A stretch of 39,536 nt of DNA from positions 1 through 39,536 of IMG/VR virus record IMGVR_UViG_3300042475_005351. One strand, written 5' to 3'. Below, in pieces: positions 21,770 through 29,936 of the stretch. The position numbers and the translations under genes are program-made. The DNA is from a virus. The notes below the pieces were generated by a model. It did not search any database. It saw only the letters and a list, made by a program, of their open reading frames with translations, and was not told the DNA's origin. The stretch's first letter is position 1; each line of letters begins with the position of its first letter.

Positions 21770-23218
21770 TTAGAGGTATGTAGCTGCTTGACCAGGTACG
21801 AACGATTGGCCCAAGCCGGTGCAGATTACCATGTGATAGTAAAGTGAAGCACCGAAGATGTGGTCGACAACACCATAACGTGTTAATAGACCAACTCTTG
21901 GACTGAAGTCGTTAGGACCGATAGTACGCTGAACCATGACAGGGATATATGGGCAGTATACGATACCAGTATCGTAGTACTCTGGGCCCTTATAACCTAA
22001 CAGAGCGTAATCAACTGTTGTTGCGCGGCCTGCTGCATAACCAGCGTTTGCGTAACTTTGTGTTGATTGTGCTTCTGTGCGTGTGTCACGATAGATTTGG
22101 AAGCGGCCACCTACTGAACCAACCTTAGCGATACCGACAGGTGCTGTGTTAACAGAGCCTGTTACGGGCTGCCAGGTGAAGTTAGGAAGTGTCTCGAGGA
22201 TTGCGCAGATACGTGGTGTAGCGATGATGAAGTTAGCAGCGCCACGACGGTTGCGAACAGCAACGCGGTTAGCTTCAACAACAACTCTGTTGTAGAAGTC
22301 ACGGGCACGCTCACCTGACCAACGGCCGTCAGCTGAGATAGCTGACCATGTTGAATAGCCAACGCCAGCGCCAGCATTCAAGCATGTTTGGATCATACGA
22401 GCAATCATTTCACGGTCGATCTCAGCTTGAATTTCATATGACATAGCATTTGTTAATTCAGCGTCGATATCGATACCGTTCATGTTTCTTAAATCTTGTT
22501 CGAGTTCAACGGACCACTTAGCTGCGAGACGGCGTGTACCGGCTTCAACTGCGGTCTTTTCAAACGAAACAGTTACTTGAGGAATGTTTGAAGTTAATTC
22601 AAACTGTGAGAGAAGGGCTGCAACACCTGAATCTTCACCAACAACCGCGAAGGCTGAGTTACCGGAAAGAGCTGCACTGGATACACCTGTGAAGGATGTA
22701 TTCAGGTAGTTATAACCGATTTCTTTGCCTGTTACGTTTGCTTGGTTGTAGATTGAGTTAGCGGCTAAGCCGGAAGAATTACCGTCTGAACCGTTACTTG
22801 ATGTGCCAAGTGCTGAACCTTCATACTTGTAGCGCATTGCGAATGCTAAGCCAACAGGACCAGTCATAGGCTGTACACCAACGATCTCATTTGTGATGAG
22901 CTCAGGGAATGTACGGCGAATCATTGGGATGAGGACTTTTGGCAGACGTGCGTCACCAGTTGCGTAGGTATCGCGGTTAGGTACTGCGCCACCGTTGACA
23001 TTTAAATTGCCACCTGTAGCACTAAATACTGAACCGTTACCAGCTACGTTTGATGCTTCAAAGCACCACTTTTCTTGGTTCTCAAGAAGGATAGCGGTGT
23101 TCAAGCGTGTGTGTTCGTCTGAGATAGCTGCAACTTTGTCTGAAGTGTAATCCAATACTGGAGTCCACTTCTCAACTAAAGCTTCAGCTCTCGATTTATC
23201 GATATGTAGAAGTTCCAT
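21770..23218 (-). CDS. Major capsid protein, gp23-like
   Basis: The 482-aa product matches the T4 gp23 family: NEIVGVQPMTGPVGLAFAMRYKY, the MNGIDIDAELTNAMSYEIQAEIDRE helix region and GVVDHIFGASLYYHMV near the C-terminus. gp23 is made with an N-terminal propeptide removed by the prohead protease. Hydrophobic-x-Glu sites before the conserved body are L14-V15-E16 and L44-L45-E46; the latter is the better candidate. A strong ribosome site (AAAGGAG, 23232-23238) lies 13 bp before the ATG. The gene ends before the bidirectional terminator and follows the scaffold gene, the T4 gene order 21-22-23. Confidence 0.95.
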   Translation of the reverse strand: MELLHIDKSRAEALVEKWTPVLDYTSDKVAAISDEHTRLNTAILLENQEKWCFEASNVAGNGSVFSATGGNLNVNGGAVPNRDTYATGDARLPKVLIPMIRRTFPELITNEIVGVQPMTGPVGLAFAMRYKYEGSALGTSSNGSDGNSSGLAANSIYNQANVTGKEIGYNYLNTSFTGVSSAALSGNSAFAVVGEDSGVAALLSQFELTSNIPQVTVSFEKTAVEAGTRRLAAKWSVELEQDLRNMNGIDIDAELTNAMSYEIQAEIDREMIARMIQTCLNAGAGVGYSTWSAISADGRWSGERARDFYNRVVVEANRVAVRNRRGAANFIIATPRICAILETLPNFTWQPVTGSVNTAPVGIAKVGSVGGRFQIYRDTRTEAQSTQSYANAGYAAGRATTVDYALLGYKGPEYYDTGIVYCPYIPVMVQRTIGPNDFSPRVGLLTRYGVVDHIFGASLYYHMVICTGLGQSFVPGQAATYL

Positions 23219-23231
23219 AGTTATTTTATTT

Positions 23232-23238
23232 CTCCTTT
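23232..23238 (-). promoter_or_regulatory. Shine-Dalgarno site of major capsid gene
   Basis: AAAGGAG, 13 bp before ATG 23218. This is one of few strong ribosome-binding sequences in the window, at the gene expected to be most highly translated; the spacing is longer than usual. Confidence 0.5.
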
Positions 23239-23285
23239 ATAAAAAGAATATTTTCGACCTTATTTGTGAGGTATGAAGGATGACC

Positions 23286-24254
23286 TTAGTGTCTAAGTTT
23301 TAACTTAGAACCGTCAAGCTTCTTCATCTCATTCAGATATCCGCCAACAGGAGATTGACTCTCAACTATTGGTGTAGAAATGACCTCGTCTTGTGTCTCT
23401 GTTGCTTCAGGGCGGTCAACGGCCTCAACGATCCGTCTTGTAACCTTCTCCTTAGCATCTTCAACTTGTTCGGAGGTTTCTTTCTCGAACATCTCAACTA
23501 CGTACTGATAGTTCTCTTGAATGTACTCGGGTGACTTACCTCTGAGTAACTTACTGACATATGCCTTAGTACTTTGTGGCATATCTTTTGTCTTTTCTTC
23601 AAGCAAAATTTTGGCTTCAGCGTTATTTAACTTTGAGTTAAGTGCTGTATTAGCCTCAAGTGCTTCATTCAATTCCTTCTTTAAGGAATCGATTGTTGTC
23701 TTACCATCAATGAGAGCGTCTTTGATCTCTCCATTGATAAATTCTTCGTTAATACCAACAAGCTTACGAATCTCGTCAAGAACTTTGCGTGAGCGAATAT
23801 TTTCAACAGCTTCATTTACTTGTGATGTTGGTACTACTTTTTCAAGATACAGATCCATGTAATTTGAAATCTCATCCACTAAACGTGAACGGAAGGATTC
23901 TGCTTCTTCTTTTAAAGTTGTTTCGTACTTCTCAACTACAGTCTCTAACTTTGCTGTGTGGTCTTCGTCGATCTTTGTAAGTACTGCTTTGAGCTTTTGG
24001 GCATGATCGAAATCAATTGTCTCAACAAGTTTTTGAAGCTTTGCTGTGTGATCAGAATCGATTGACTCGATTAATGATTCGAGCTTAGCAGCGTGATCTT
24101 CATCGATCTTTGTTGTTGTTGCTTCAACAGCAAGTTCTGCTCTTTGTTCTGCTTTTTCATTTACAGCAGCTTCGAATGCTTCGTGTACTGCGGTTAAGGT
24201 TTCTTCTGTGATGAGATCCTTAAACTGTTCTTTGAGAATTGATTTGAAGTCCAT
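23286..24254 (-). CDS. Prohead core scaffold protein, gp22-like
   Basis: A 322-aa, highly charged, helical protein between the protease and capsid genes, the T4 position of gp22. Residues 49-108 contain four consecutive 15-aa repeats with the core IDxDHxxKL. Further coiled coil follows (190-230) and then LRGKSPEYIQENYQYVVEMFE, a segment typical of gp22-type proteins. Many hydrophobic-x-Glu sites (for example ILKE 6-9, LITE 14-17, ILLEE) would let the gp21-type protease degrade it during maturation, as in T4. ATAAATA boxes (24265-24275) end 10 bp before the ATG. Confidence 0.85.
   Translation of the reverse strand: MDFKSILKEQFKDLITEETLTAVHEAFEAAVNEKAEQRAELAVEATTTKIDEDHAAKLESLIESIDSDHTAKLQKLVETIDFDHAQKLKAVLTKIDEDHTAKLETVVEKYETTLKEEAESFRSRLVDEISNYMDLYLEKVVPTSQVNEAVENIRSRKVLDEIRKLVGINEEFINGEIKDALIDGKTTIDSLKKELNEALEANTALNSKLNNAEAKILLEEKTKDMPQSTKAYVSKLLRGKSPEYIQENYQYVVEMFEKETSEQVEDAKEKVTRRIVEAVDRPEATETQDEVISTPIVESQSPVGGYLNEMKKLDGSKLKLRH
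23931..24110 (-). repeat. Four tandem 45-bp coding repeats in the scaffold gene
   Basis: Residues 49-63, 64-78, 79-93 and 94-108 of the scaffold protein share the pattern (K/S/T)IDxDHxxKLxxxxE/T. The period is exactly 15 aa, and the units differ at the DNA level, so the array is old rather than freshly duplicated. Confidence 0.85.
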
Positions 24255-24264
24255 ATTTGTTGTA

Positions 24265-24275
24265 TATTTATTTAT
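24265..24275 (-). promoter_or_regulatory. Double ATAAATA box before scaffold gene
   Basis: Two overlapping copies (GAATAAATAAATATA); the nearer ends 10 bp before ATG 24254. Confidence 0.5.
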
Positions 24276-24285
24276 TCTAAAAGGG

Positions 24286-24435
24286 TTAATTTTCTTCTTG
24301 ATTTATGTAAGAACGGATTTTATTTTTGATTTTAGCTTCAACGGCGTCTTGTAGAGCTTGTTGAGCTTCGGAGTAATCTTTATTGGCAATCTTACCAATG
24401 AAGCCGGTAATAGTTTTTTGTTCTTCTTGTGTCAT
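24286..24435 (-). CDS. Small prohead core-like protein (49 aa)
   Basis: A 49-codon frame fills the gap between the protease and scaffold genes: ATG at 24435, TAA at 24286-24288. The product (MTQEEQKTITGFIGKI at the start, INQEEN at the end) is charged and helical. T4 encodes small core proteins gp67 and gp68 beside gp21, so a minor prohead core role fits by position; I see no alignable similarity at this length. The ATG is 3 bp after the protease stop, indicating translation from the same message. Confidence 0.65.
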   Translation of the reverse strand: MTQEEQKTITGFIGKIANKDYSEAQQALQDAVEAKIKNKIRSYINQEEN

Positions 24436-24438
24436 ATG

Positions 24439-25113
24439 TTAACCTAATTTAATCTTGTTAATGAAACCAATCAAGGCCTCTCTTAAGAATGTATCTGTGC
24501 CGTGTTTAGGCATGTTAGAAAGTTTTTCAGTAAGTTCTGCCTTAGCGCGTGCTGAGCATTCGATGATTGAACCGTCAGGACGAATCATATACTCTCTTGA
24601 CTCCATAACGGACTCAAGCATAGCATTTTGTACTGAAGGTTGGTGAACAACATCCAAGCAGATAAGATGGAAATTTGAAACGTGTTTAGCGTCTGACATC
24701 TCTTGAATATTACCTAAAGCACGGGAAGAGATACCCATTTTAATTCCGTCAGTAATAAGCGACTTAAGAAGTTGACCCATTGGTGTATTAAGCACTTGAG
24801 ACTTACCCATGAAGTAATTACCATTCTGTTTTAGTTCTGTAACAAGGTGACAGGCATTGACAGGATTAACTTCAGTTGATTGTGGGTGGTTCATTTCACC
24901 GATAGCTCTACGGGACTTAACCATTTCATCAGTATAGCGGTTAACCTCTTTAACCATTTCATCTAGTTTATAGATACGACCGTTTTGATTCTTTTGCTCG
25001 GCCATTAAGAATGGACCGGTGATGTAGAGTTTTTGTTCACCTTGACGGTTTTTTTCCTCGATCATGAAATCGAGCCCGTCATGGATATCTTCGACTAAAA
25101 ATTTAAGTCCCAT
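24439..25113 (-). CDS. Prohead core protease, gp21-like
   Basis: The 224-aa product resembles T4 gp21, the serine protease that cleaves head proteins after hydrophobic-x-Glu. Visible motifs are NGRIYKLDEM (44-53), GEMNHPQS (72-79, catalytic H76), GISSRALG (127-134, nucleophile S129 or S130) and CLDVVHQPS (152-160). Length matches T4 gp21 (about 210 aa). It leads the capsid cassette protease/small core protein/scaffold/capsid. It is divergent from the + strand membrane-protein gene. Its substrates probably include the scaffold, the capsid propeptide and the small proteins with hydrophobic-x-Glu N-termini at 4002-7508. Confidence 0.93.
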   Translation of the reverse strand: MGLKFLVEDIHDGLDFMIEEKNRQGEQKLYITGPFLMAEQKNQNGRIYKLDEMVKEVNRYTDEMVKSRRAIGEMNHPQSTEVNPVNACHLVTELKQNGNYFMGKSQVLNTPMGQLLKSLITDGIKMGISSRALGNIQEMSDAKHVSNFHLICLDVVHQPSVQNAMLESVMESREYMIRPDGSIIECSARAKAELTEKLSNMPKHGTDTFLREALIGFINKIKLG

Positions 25114-25164
25114 ATGTTTCTATTATTTAATCTACCAGGTTGTAATTTCTCCAGTTAAAATAGC

Positions 25165-25171
25165 ATAAATA
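25165..25171 (+). promoter_or_regulatory. ATAAATA box before the membrane-protein gene
   Basis: GCATAAATATTGCTACT precedes ATG 25180; gap 8 bp. Confidence 0.5.
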
Positions 25172-25179
25172 TTGCTACT

Positions 25180-26055
25180 ATGTTTACAGCACTATTAGCT
25201 TTTACAGCTTTATTGGTAGCCGGTTGCGGGGCTTATTTTTCCGTTCTCGGCATAGCAACACTATTCTCTGGTCACTTTTGGCAGGTAGCCATTATGGCCG
25301 GGTCTTTAGAACTAGGTAAATTAGTCGCAACCTCTTTCTTGTATCGTTATTGGAAGAAGATTATTTGGTTTCTTAAAGTATATATGATAAGTGCCGTATT
25401 GGTGCTTATGGTTATTACATCTATGGGCATTTTTGGTTATCTATCATCTGGTTACCAGGTTAATGCCGGTAAAACAGAATTAATTGATAACAAAGTAGCT
25501 CTTATAGAACAGCAAAAGACAAATATTAAAAATGAAATTGACCAGATTAACGCGCGTATTACTACACTTAATGAGGCTCGTAAATCTCAGGAAGCTCGTC
25601 TCCCGCAAATGTCACGCCGCTCTGCAGCACCCGTCTATGAGGACATGGCAAGAGCAGCAGAAGAGATCAAAGGGTTAACAGCTAGAGCACAAGTGCTTCA
25701 AACAACAGTATTTGAAAAAGATAATGAGCTCATTACATTGAGTAGTGAGGGCAATAAAGTACATGATATCGGTACGTTTAAATTTGTAGCCGAATCGGTC
25801 GGTTTACCTCTTGATACAGTTGTAAAGATTTTTATTATCTGTATTGTATTAGTGTTTGACCCATTAGCTGTAGCTTTAGTATTAGCTTATAATATTGCAA
25901 GAGGTGGCTCAGTACTAAAAGAAACTAAACAACTATTAGTAGATCAGCCAATTCCTGCTCAACCAAAGACTAAGACAATTATAACAGAAGAAATTATTGA
26001 AGAGGTTATACCTGAGTCAGGTAAAACAAGAAAATATTCAGCTCATCAATCTTAA
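25180..26055 (+). CDS. Multi-pass membrane protein with coiled coil
   Basis: A 291-aa protein with hydrophobic segments at about 3-30, 34-52 and 62-90, a long coiled coil (about 100-185), another membrane helix at about 208-238 and a charged tail. Topology is clear, but no family is assigned. A large membrane protein inside the head gene cluster, on the opposite strand, may act in the host envelope, for example in superinfection exclusion, but this is a guess. ATAAATA (25165-25171) ends 8 bp before the ATG. Its TAA overlaps the stop of the convergent gp4-like gene by three bases. Confidence 0.75.
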   Translation: MFTALLAFTALLVAGCGAYFSVLGIATLFSGHFWQVAIMAGSLELGKLVATSFLYRYWKKIIWFLKVYMISAVLVLMVITSMGIFGYLSSGYQVNAGKTELIDNKVALIEQQKTNIKNEIDQINARITTLNEARKSQEARLPQMSRRSAAPVYEDMARAAEEIKGLTARAQVLQTTVFEKDNELITLSSEGNKVHDIGTFKFVAESVGLPLDTVVKIFIICIVLVFDPLAVALVLAYNIARGGSVLKETKQLLVDQPIPAQPKTKTIITEEIIEEVIPESGKTRKYSAHQS

Positions 26056-26510
26056 AGGCCTAAATGTTTTTCGGTAAGAATAGTAAATTCGTAACCCTTC
26101 TTCTTGCACCATTGCTCGGCTGCCTGCCACTTAGCTCTGTTTTTTACGTACTCTGCTTGACGCCGTAATAGAGCTTTTGTATTCTTACCTGGTTTAGGTG
26201 GCTGAGTTTGAATGGAGGGTTTAATCTCTATAAGATACTTTTTAAATTCACCGTTTTTTGTTTTAAGTGTTATATTAGAATCAACAAAGTAACGAGATAC
26301 TTTTCCAGTAAGAGGATTTTGATAAGGTACTATAATTGATTCTGAGCCCCATGATATCACAGCAGGGTTGTGGTCACACCAGCGCATGAATTTGAGTTCA
26401 TAGGAAGATCTCCATAATATCGGAAACGTGCCTGCATATTTTTGAGGGTACACAGGCTTAAAGATGCCTTGTTTAAACTTTCGATTACGTTTAGGTCTTA
26501 TCGTGTTCAT
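26052..26510 (-). CDS. Head completion nuclease, gp4-like
   Basis: The 152-aa product matches T4 gp4 (gp50) head-completion proteins in length and motifs: RSSYELKFMRWCD (34-46, E38), RYFVDSNI (73-80, D77) and LIEIKP (93-98, E95-x-K97). Together these form a TnsA-like PD-(D/E)xK nuclease core. T4 gp4 is needed to finish packaged heads before tail joining. Its start overlaps the end of the HNH gene by 20 bp, and its stop overlaps the convergent membrane-protein gene. Confidence 0.9.
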   Translation of the reverse strand: MNTIRPKRNRKFKQGIFKPVYPQKYAGTFPILWRSSYELKFMRWCDHNPAVISWGSESIIVPYQNPLTGKVSRYFVDSNITLKTKNGEFKKYLIEIKPSIQTQPPKPGKNTKALLRRQAEYVKNRAKWQAAEQWCKKKGYEFTILTEKHLGL

Positions 26511-27384
26511 ACAATTTAAAAAGTTCCTCTTTAGTTATAGAGCATTGTTTATGTTTCTTTAAATTATCTTTTTGTTCAAGCATTTGTAAATTATATTTTG
26601 ATGCTATTACTTCACATGGTATTTTGTCTACAAAACCTTGTAATACACTATATTTGTGATCAATGTGATATAAACCAGAACCGAACCCTCTTTTTAGTTT
26701 TGTAGGGTTTATTATGTCTCTGTATTTTTTGTAAGTTTGTTGTGTTAGATAGGTTACCTCTGCTCTATAGTCTTTAAAAAGGGTCAATACTTCTCTTTGA
26801 TTTTTAAGTTTCATTGTTTGAGCTCTTCTTTTAAAAATTTTATTTTTTTCTTCTTCTGTAGCATTTTTCCACCATTTATGAGCCCCGGTTTCTAGTAAAA
26901 CGTTTTTAACAAATTTCTTTCTATCTTTTAAAGAGAGTTTATTTAACCAGCCAAATTTTTCTTTTCTTTCTTGTTCGGTTAATTTTGCAGCATTATTTTT
27001 TCTTGTATTAGAAATTTTTTTCCTAAACTCTGCTTTTTCTTGAGGTGTTCTATTAGCATGTTTGTTTTTTAAATTAGTTTTAACTTTATTAATATAAACT
27101 TGATATTTGTTTGAGTTGTTTTTAAGGTTTTGTTGATGCATTATACCCCCACATTTATGACTACAGGTTTTTTTATAACCATCTTTTATATTAATAAATT
27201 TAGTAACACCATTACATATAACACAACCACTATAACAATTATTTAAAATATACTGATCGTAATATTGTTGACTTGTTATTTTATGTTGATATTTTATATG
27301 CTTAGCAAAAGACAAAAAGTTTTTAAACTGCTGTTTACAAATACAGCATACAGGACCTACTTCTTGCGGTTCACAAATTAACAT
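26491..27384 (-). CDS. HNH-type homing endonuclease with zinc fingers
   Basis: A 297-aa, strongly basic protein. The N-terminus has a C2H2-like finger (C13, C16, H29, H34) and a second Cys cluster (C54, C57, C74, C78). The middle is Lys-rich with helical repeats. The C-terminal HNH core is HIDHKYSVLQGF (240-251), with N265 in SKYNLQ and N274 in KDNLKKHK. It is a free-standing, intron-less endonuclease of the sort that invades phage genomes by cutting a neighbour's sequence in endonuclease-free relatives. It overlaps the upstream gene by 7 bp and gp4 by 20 bp. Its lower GC and Lys/Asn-rich composition differ from its neighbours. Confidence 0.85.
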   Translation of the reverse strand: MLICEPQEVGPVCCICKQQFKNFLSFAKHIKYQHKITSQQYYDQYILNNCYSGCVICNGVTKFINIKDGYKKTCSHKCGGIMHQQNLKNNSNKYQVYINKVKTNLKNKHANRTPQEKAEFRKKISNTRKNNAAKLTEQERKEKFGWLNKLSLKDRKKFVKNVLLETGAHKWWKNATEEEKNKIFKRRAQTMKLKNQREVLTLFKDYRAEVTYLTQQTYKKYRDIINPTKLKRGFGSGLYHIDHKYSVLQGFVDKIPCEVIASKYNLQMLEQKDNLKKHKQCSITKEELFKLYEHDKT

Positions 27385-27683
27385 TTCCAGCGTCTTCTTG
27401 CAGCGCAGCCCCTTGTATCTTTACCTGCACAGCCACCTGCCGGGATCCATGCTTTACTTCGAGCACAGAAGCTTTTTCTGCGCTTAGATGCTTTTGAACC
27501 CTTTTTAACCTTGCCAGTAACAGGTGCTTTTAAATTGGAACCTGTTGCACGGTTGTATTTTGCTCTACCTTTAGCTGTTAATCCTCCGCCGCGGCTTACG
27601 GGTAATTTCTCACCACGCTTAATAGAAAGGCTGGGCGCTTTTTTTTCTTCTAAAATTTCTAATACTGTATTATCAAAGTTCAT
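27378..27683 (-). CDS. Conserved small basic phage protein (DUF6321-like)
   Basis: A 101-aa, very basic protein with RGGGLTAKGRAKYNRATGSNLKAP-type sequence (about residues 31-55), then KRRKSFCARSKAW and a Cys/Arg-rich end (GGCAGKDTRGCAARRRWKC). This pattern is common in small phage proteins classed as DUF6321; the name is from memory. Its charge suggests nucleic acid or capsid association. The stop lies inside the start of the HNH gene (ATGTTAA overlap). It lies directly after the neck gene, with 8 bp between them. Confidence 0.72.
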   Translation of the reverse strand: MNFDNTVLEILEEKKAPSLSIKRGEKLPVSRGGGLTAKGRAKYNRATGSNLKAPVTGKVKKGSKASKRRKSFCARSKAWIPAGGCAGKDTRGCAARRRWKC

Positions 27684-27691
27684 AAAAGTAA

Positions 27692-28552
27692 TTATCCAAT
27701 AAAGAACATAGCACCAGTTACATCTTCGTAGGTGTTTTTAAGTTCATTTTCTAAAGCGTCCCTTTCAGCAATACCTTGGGACATAAAGTCTTGATAGTTA
27801 ACTTGACCCCCACCGAAGAGATTTGTACCACCGAATTTACCTCTCACATTACCTACTACAATCTTTGAAAGAGCTAAAGCATATCTGTAAATCCATCTCT
27901 CATTAATAAGATCTTTAACAGGTCTTTCAAGATAGCAGCCAACAACACCAAGATAGGATTGTTCGAGAATAGGTTCAGGAAGAATTCTAAGAATCTGACT
28001 TTTAGGATCAAATCTATAGTGAGGGGTCATTGCTAGGACTTTATTTCTAGTATCAATAAATCCTTTAAGTACTTCCCAAGTTACCAAGTCAAAACCGAAG
28101 TTACCGACCATATAACTAGAATAGATTTGCTGGGCCATGGCCTGCTCTAGCGTAAAGAGTGTATTAATGCCTGTAGTTTCACCGTATGTAAAAGAGAAGC
28201 AATCTAACACTCTTCTATAGGAGTTTAAATCATAATCATACCCTGCTGACAGGCCTGGTGTTAATGACTTATACATCTCCGGGGTTTGATTAATGAGAGT
28301 TGCTACATCAATGCCGACACCTCTTGTATATTTCTTGGAATCAAATACTAAGAATTCCTCTGTGTATCCGGCATACTTGGTAAAGAATTCCATAGCCTGG
28401 GCAATACAATCGTAAATCTGTTCATTAGCTATTTCAACGTTAACTAGAGGTTCGCCCATTTGACGACGAATTCTTTGAGCCAAGGCATCGTAACTTGTAA
28501 TAACAGAGTTAAAGTTAGTAGATCCGGAAGTATATCTTGGCAAAACGTTCAT
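27692..28552 (-). CDS. Neck protein, gp13-like
   Basis: The 286-aa product resembles T4-type gp13. It has an N-terminal IRRQMGEPLVNVEIANEQIYDCIAQAMEFFTKYAGY (about 28-64), matching the pattern of R-x-LG-x-P-x-x-V-E-(I/V)-x-x-x-Q-I-x-D-x-I-x-E-A-L-E, then mixed beta structure and a C-terminal region near VKDLINERWIYRYALALSK. gp13 with gp14 forms the neck that closes the filled head and receives the tail. It follows the gp14-like gene with a 13-bp gap, in the order gp14-gp13 on this strand. The assignment of gp13 over another neck protein rests on pattern memory and adjacency. Confidence 0.8.
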   Translation of the reverse strand: MNVLPRYTSGSTNFNSVITSYDALAQRIRRQMGEPLVNVEIANEQIYDCIAQAMEFFTKYAGYTEEFLVFDSKKYTRGVGIDVATLINQTPEMYKSLTPGLSAGYDYDLNSYRRVLDCFSFTYGETTGINTLFTLEQAMAQQIYSSYMVGNFGFDLVTWEVLKGFIDTRNKVLAMTPHYRFDPKSQILRILPEPILEQSYLGVVGCYLERPVKDLINERWIYRYALALSKIVVGNVRGKFGGTNLFGGGQVNYQDFMSQGIAERDALENELKNTYEDVTGAMFFIG

Positions 28553-28565
28553 ATTAGTTATTTAA

Positions 28566-29279
28566 TTATATTTCTTTTAACCCTCCGTAGTAACCATAAG
28601 GTTCAGTTTTTTCTTGATTAGTTATTAGATCTTGATCAACGATACATTTAGCTGCCTTATCATTTGATTGCTCGTAAGGTTGTACCAACTCTTCAGGGTT
28701 AGCTCCTCCAGCTTCTCTTCCGTACTCTTCATCATCGTTAAACTGCACATTAAGAGGCTCTGCTTTTGTACCAGGCTCGTATGAGTATTCCCAACGCTTA
28801 CATTTTATAACCCAGATGTAATGACCCATAAGCTGGTTGGCATTAAATTGTAAGTTTTGATCGTCTCGTTCTGTTATTTCGTATACTGGGGCACCTCTAC
28901 CACCAGGTCTGTCTCCATAACCACCATACTCAGCTAATTCAATAAGGTCTCCAGCTTTTGGTTCTCTATATGTTCCAAAGAACTCTTGGAAGGATGAAAT
29001 ATGTAACACACAAGTCATATCACAGTCAGCCATGATACCAAATTTAGAAAGCATAATGGCATCATTGGTAATATCAGTGAGCATTACAATAGGTCCAGCA
29101 CTTACGAAAGGTGTTGTTGGATCTTCTCCGTAGAGGTAGTAATGAGAGGAAAGAGTGTAGCCATGGGTGTAGTAAGTTACTTCTGCACCATAATGCTCAA
29201 TCTGTTCTTTCCAATAACCGGAGACTAAATTTCTCTCGTTATCGTTTATTGTTTTGTCTAGATAACGAACTTTTTGCAT
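28566..29279 (-). CDS. Neck protein, gp14-like
   Basis: The 237-aa product resembles T4-type gp14: a start region with EQIEHYGAEVTYYTHGY, then YLYGEDPTTPF (51-61), the LSKFGI segment (about 77-82), and REPKAGDLIELAEYGG (about 105-120), with CKRWEYSYEPGT in the C-terminal part. These follow the order found in gp14 proteins (GED, LSKFG, PREGDLI, ELFEYS). It partners gp13 to build the neck. The ATG follows the upstream stop by one base (TAACATG), so the two are co-translated from one message. Confidence 0.85.
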   Translation of the reverse strand: MQKVRYLDKTINDNERNLVSGYWKEQIEHYGAEVTYYTHGYTLSSHYYLYGEDPTTPFVSAGPIVMLTDITNDAIMLSKFGIMADCDMTCVLHISSFQEFFGTYREPKAGDLIELAEYGGYGDRPGGRGAPVYEITERDDQNLQFNANQLMGHYIWVIKCKRWEYSYEPGTKAEPLNVQFNDDEEYGREAGGANPEELVQPYEQSNDKAAKCIVDQDLITNQEKTEPYGYYGGLKEI

Positions 29280-29280
29280 G

Positions 29281-29859
29281 TTAGATTGTTGTTAATTTTT
29301 TAATACCTTTTTTAAGAGAAGTTTTATGCTTTAGTTTTGTTGGGTCTTTGTAAAGCTTTTCTAAATCTGATTTTGCTTCGCCGAGGAATCTAGGCTTCTT
29401 TACCCATTTTTCTGTAAAGGGATGGTAGATGGCTGGATATCTTTCCTGATCTAAGTCTCTAATAGTAGGAATATAATGAATAGGGTGTTGAGTGCCAGTA
29501 GCTAATCTTCCGTTTAGTTCTTTGATTGTCTGAAGAATTCTCTCTTTAAGCATATCATCCAGGTTTGTCTTGTTAATCAAGACTAAAATGTTTATAGAAC
29601 ATTTTTCAGATGAGTTTTCTTCTAATACAGGACCAACAATAAAGTAATCCCAAACTCTTTTTCTAGCATACTCTTGTTCTGCGGAATTAATACGATCGAT
29701 GTCTTGAAGTATTTGAGCTTTTATACCAGGTTGTAATTTTGGATCTCCTCCACCAGGAAGGAAATACCAAACACGAGGATCTAAAGAATTAGGAGATACA
29801 GGGTCTGTATGATACGGAAGATAAGCTTTATCGAATTCCTCTTGAAACAATTTCTTCAT
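29281..29859 (-). CDS. Hypothetical protein, possible degenerate nucleotidyltransferase fold
   Basis: A 192-aa protein. A stretch VWDYFIVGPVLEENSSEKCSINILVLIN (about residues 69-95) recalls the beta-hairpin core of nucleotidyltransferase folds (V/I-G-S, then D-x-D), but the acidic pair is replaced (CSIN), so catalysis by that mechanism is doubtful. The C-terminus is Lys-rich. It sits between the acidic core-like gene and gp14 and is co-directional with gp14 (stop 1 bp before its ATG). The fold suggestion is weak; it is best treated as unknown. Confidence 0.6.
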   Translation of the reverse strand: MKKLFQEEFDKAYLPYHTDPVSPNSLDPRVWYFLPGGGDPKLQPGIKAQILQDIDRINSAEQEYARKRVWDYFIVGPVLEENSSEKCSINILVLINKTNLDDMLKERILQTIKELNGRLATGTQHPIHYIPTIRDLDQERYPAIYHPFTEKWVKKPRFLGEAKSDLEKLYKDPTKLKHKTSLKKGIKKLTTI

Positions 29860-29892
29860 ATATTGTATTTAAGCTTTTCTCTATAAACAGAA

Positions 29893-29912
29893 ACGGCCCC
29901 TTGCGGGGCCGT
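29893..29912. terminator. Hairpin terminator between the acidic protein and neck genes
   Basis: An 8-bp GC-rich stem (29893-29900 with 29905-29912; ACGGCCCC/GGGGCCGT), TTGC loop, followed on the + strand by CTTTTT and on the - strand by TTCTGTTTA. Flanking ACAGAAA and TTTCTGT extend the symmetry. It lies after the stop of the 263-aa gene and probably ends that transcript on the - strand. Confidence 0.85.
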
Positions 29913-29936
29913 CTTTTTAATTTCTGTTAATAATTC

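Noticed and set aside
29281-29859. Functional nucleotidyltransferase.
   Set aside because: The acidic catalytic pair expected after the glycine motif is missing, so only a weak fold suggestion is kept.
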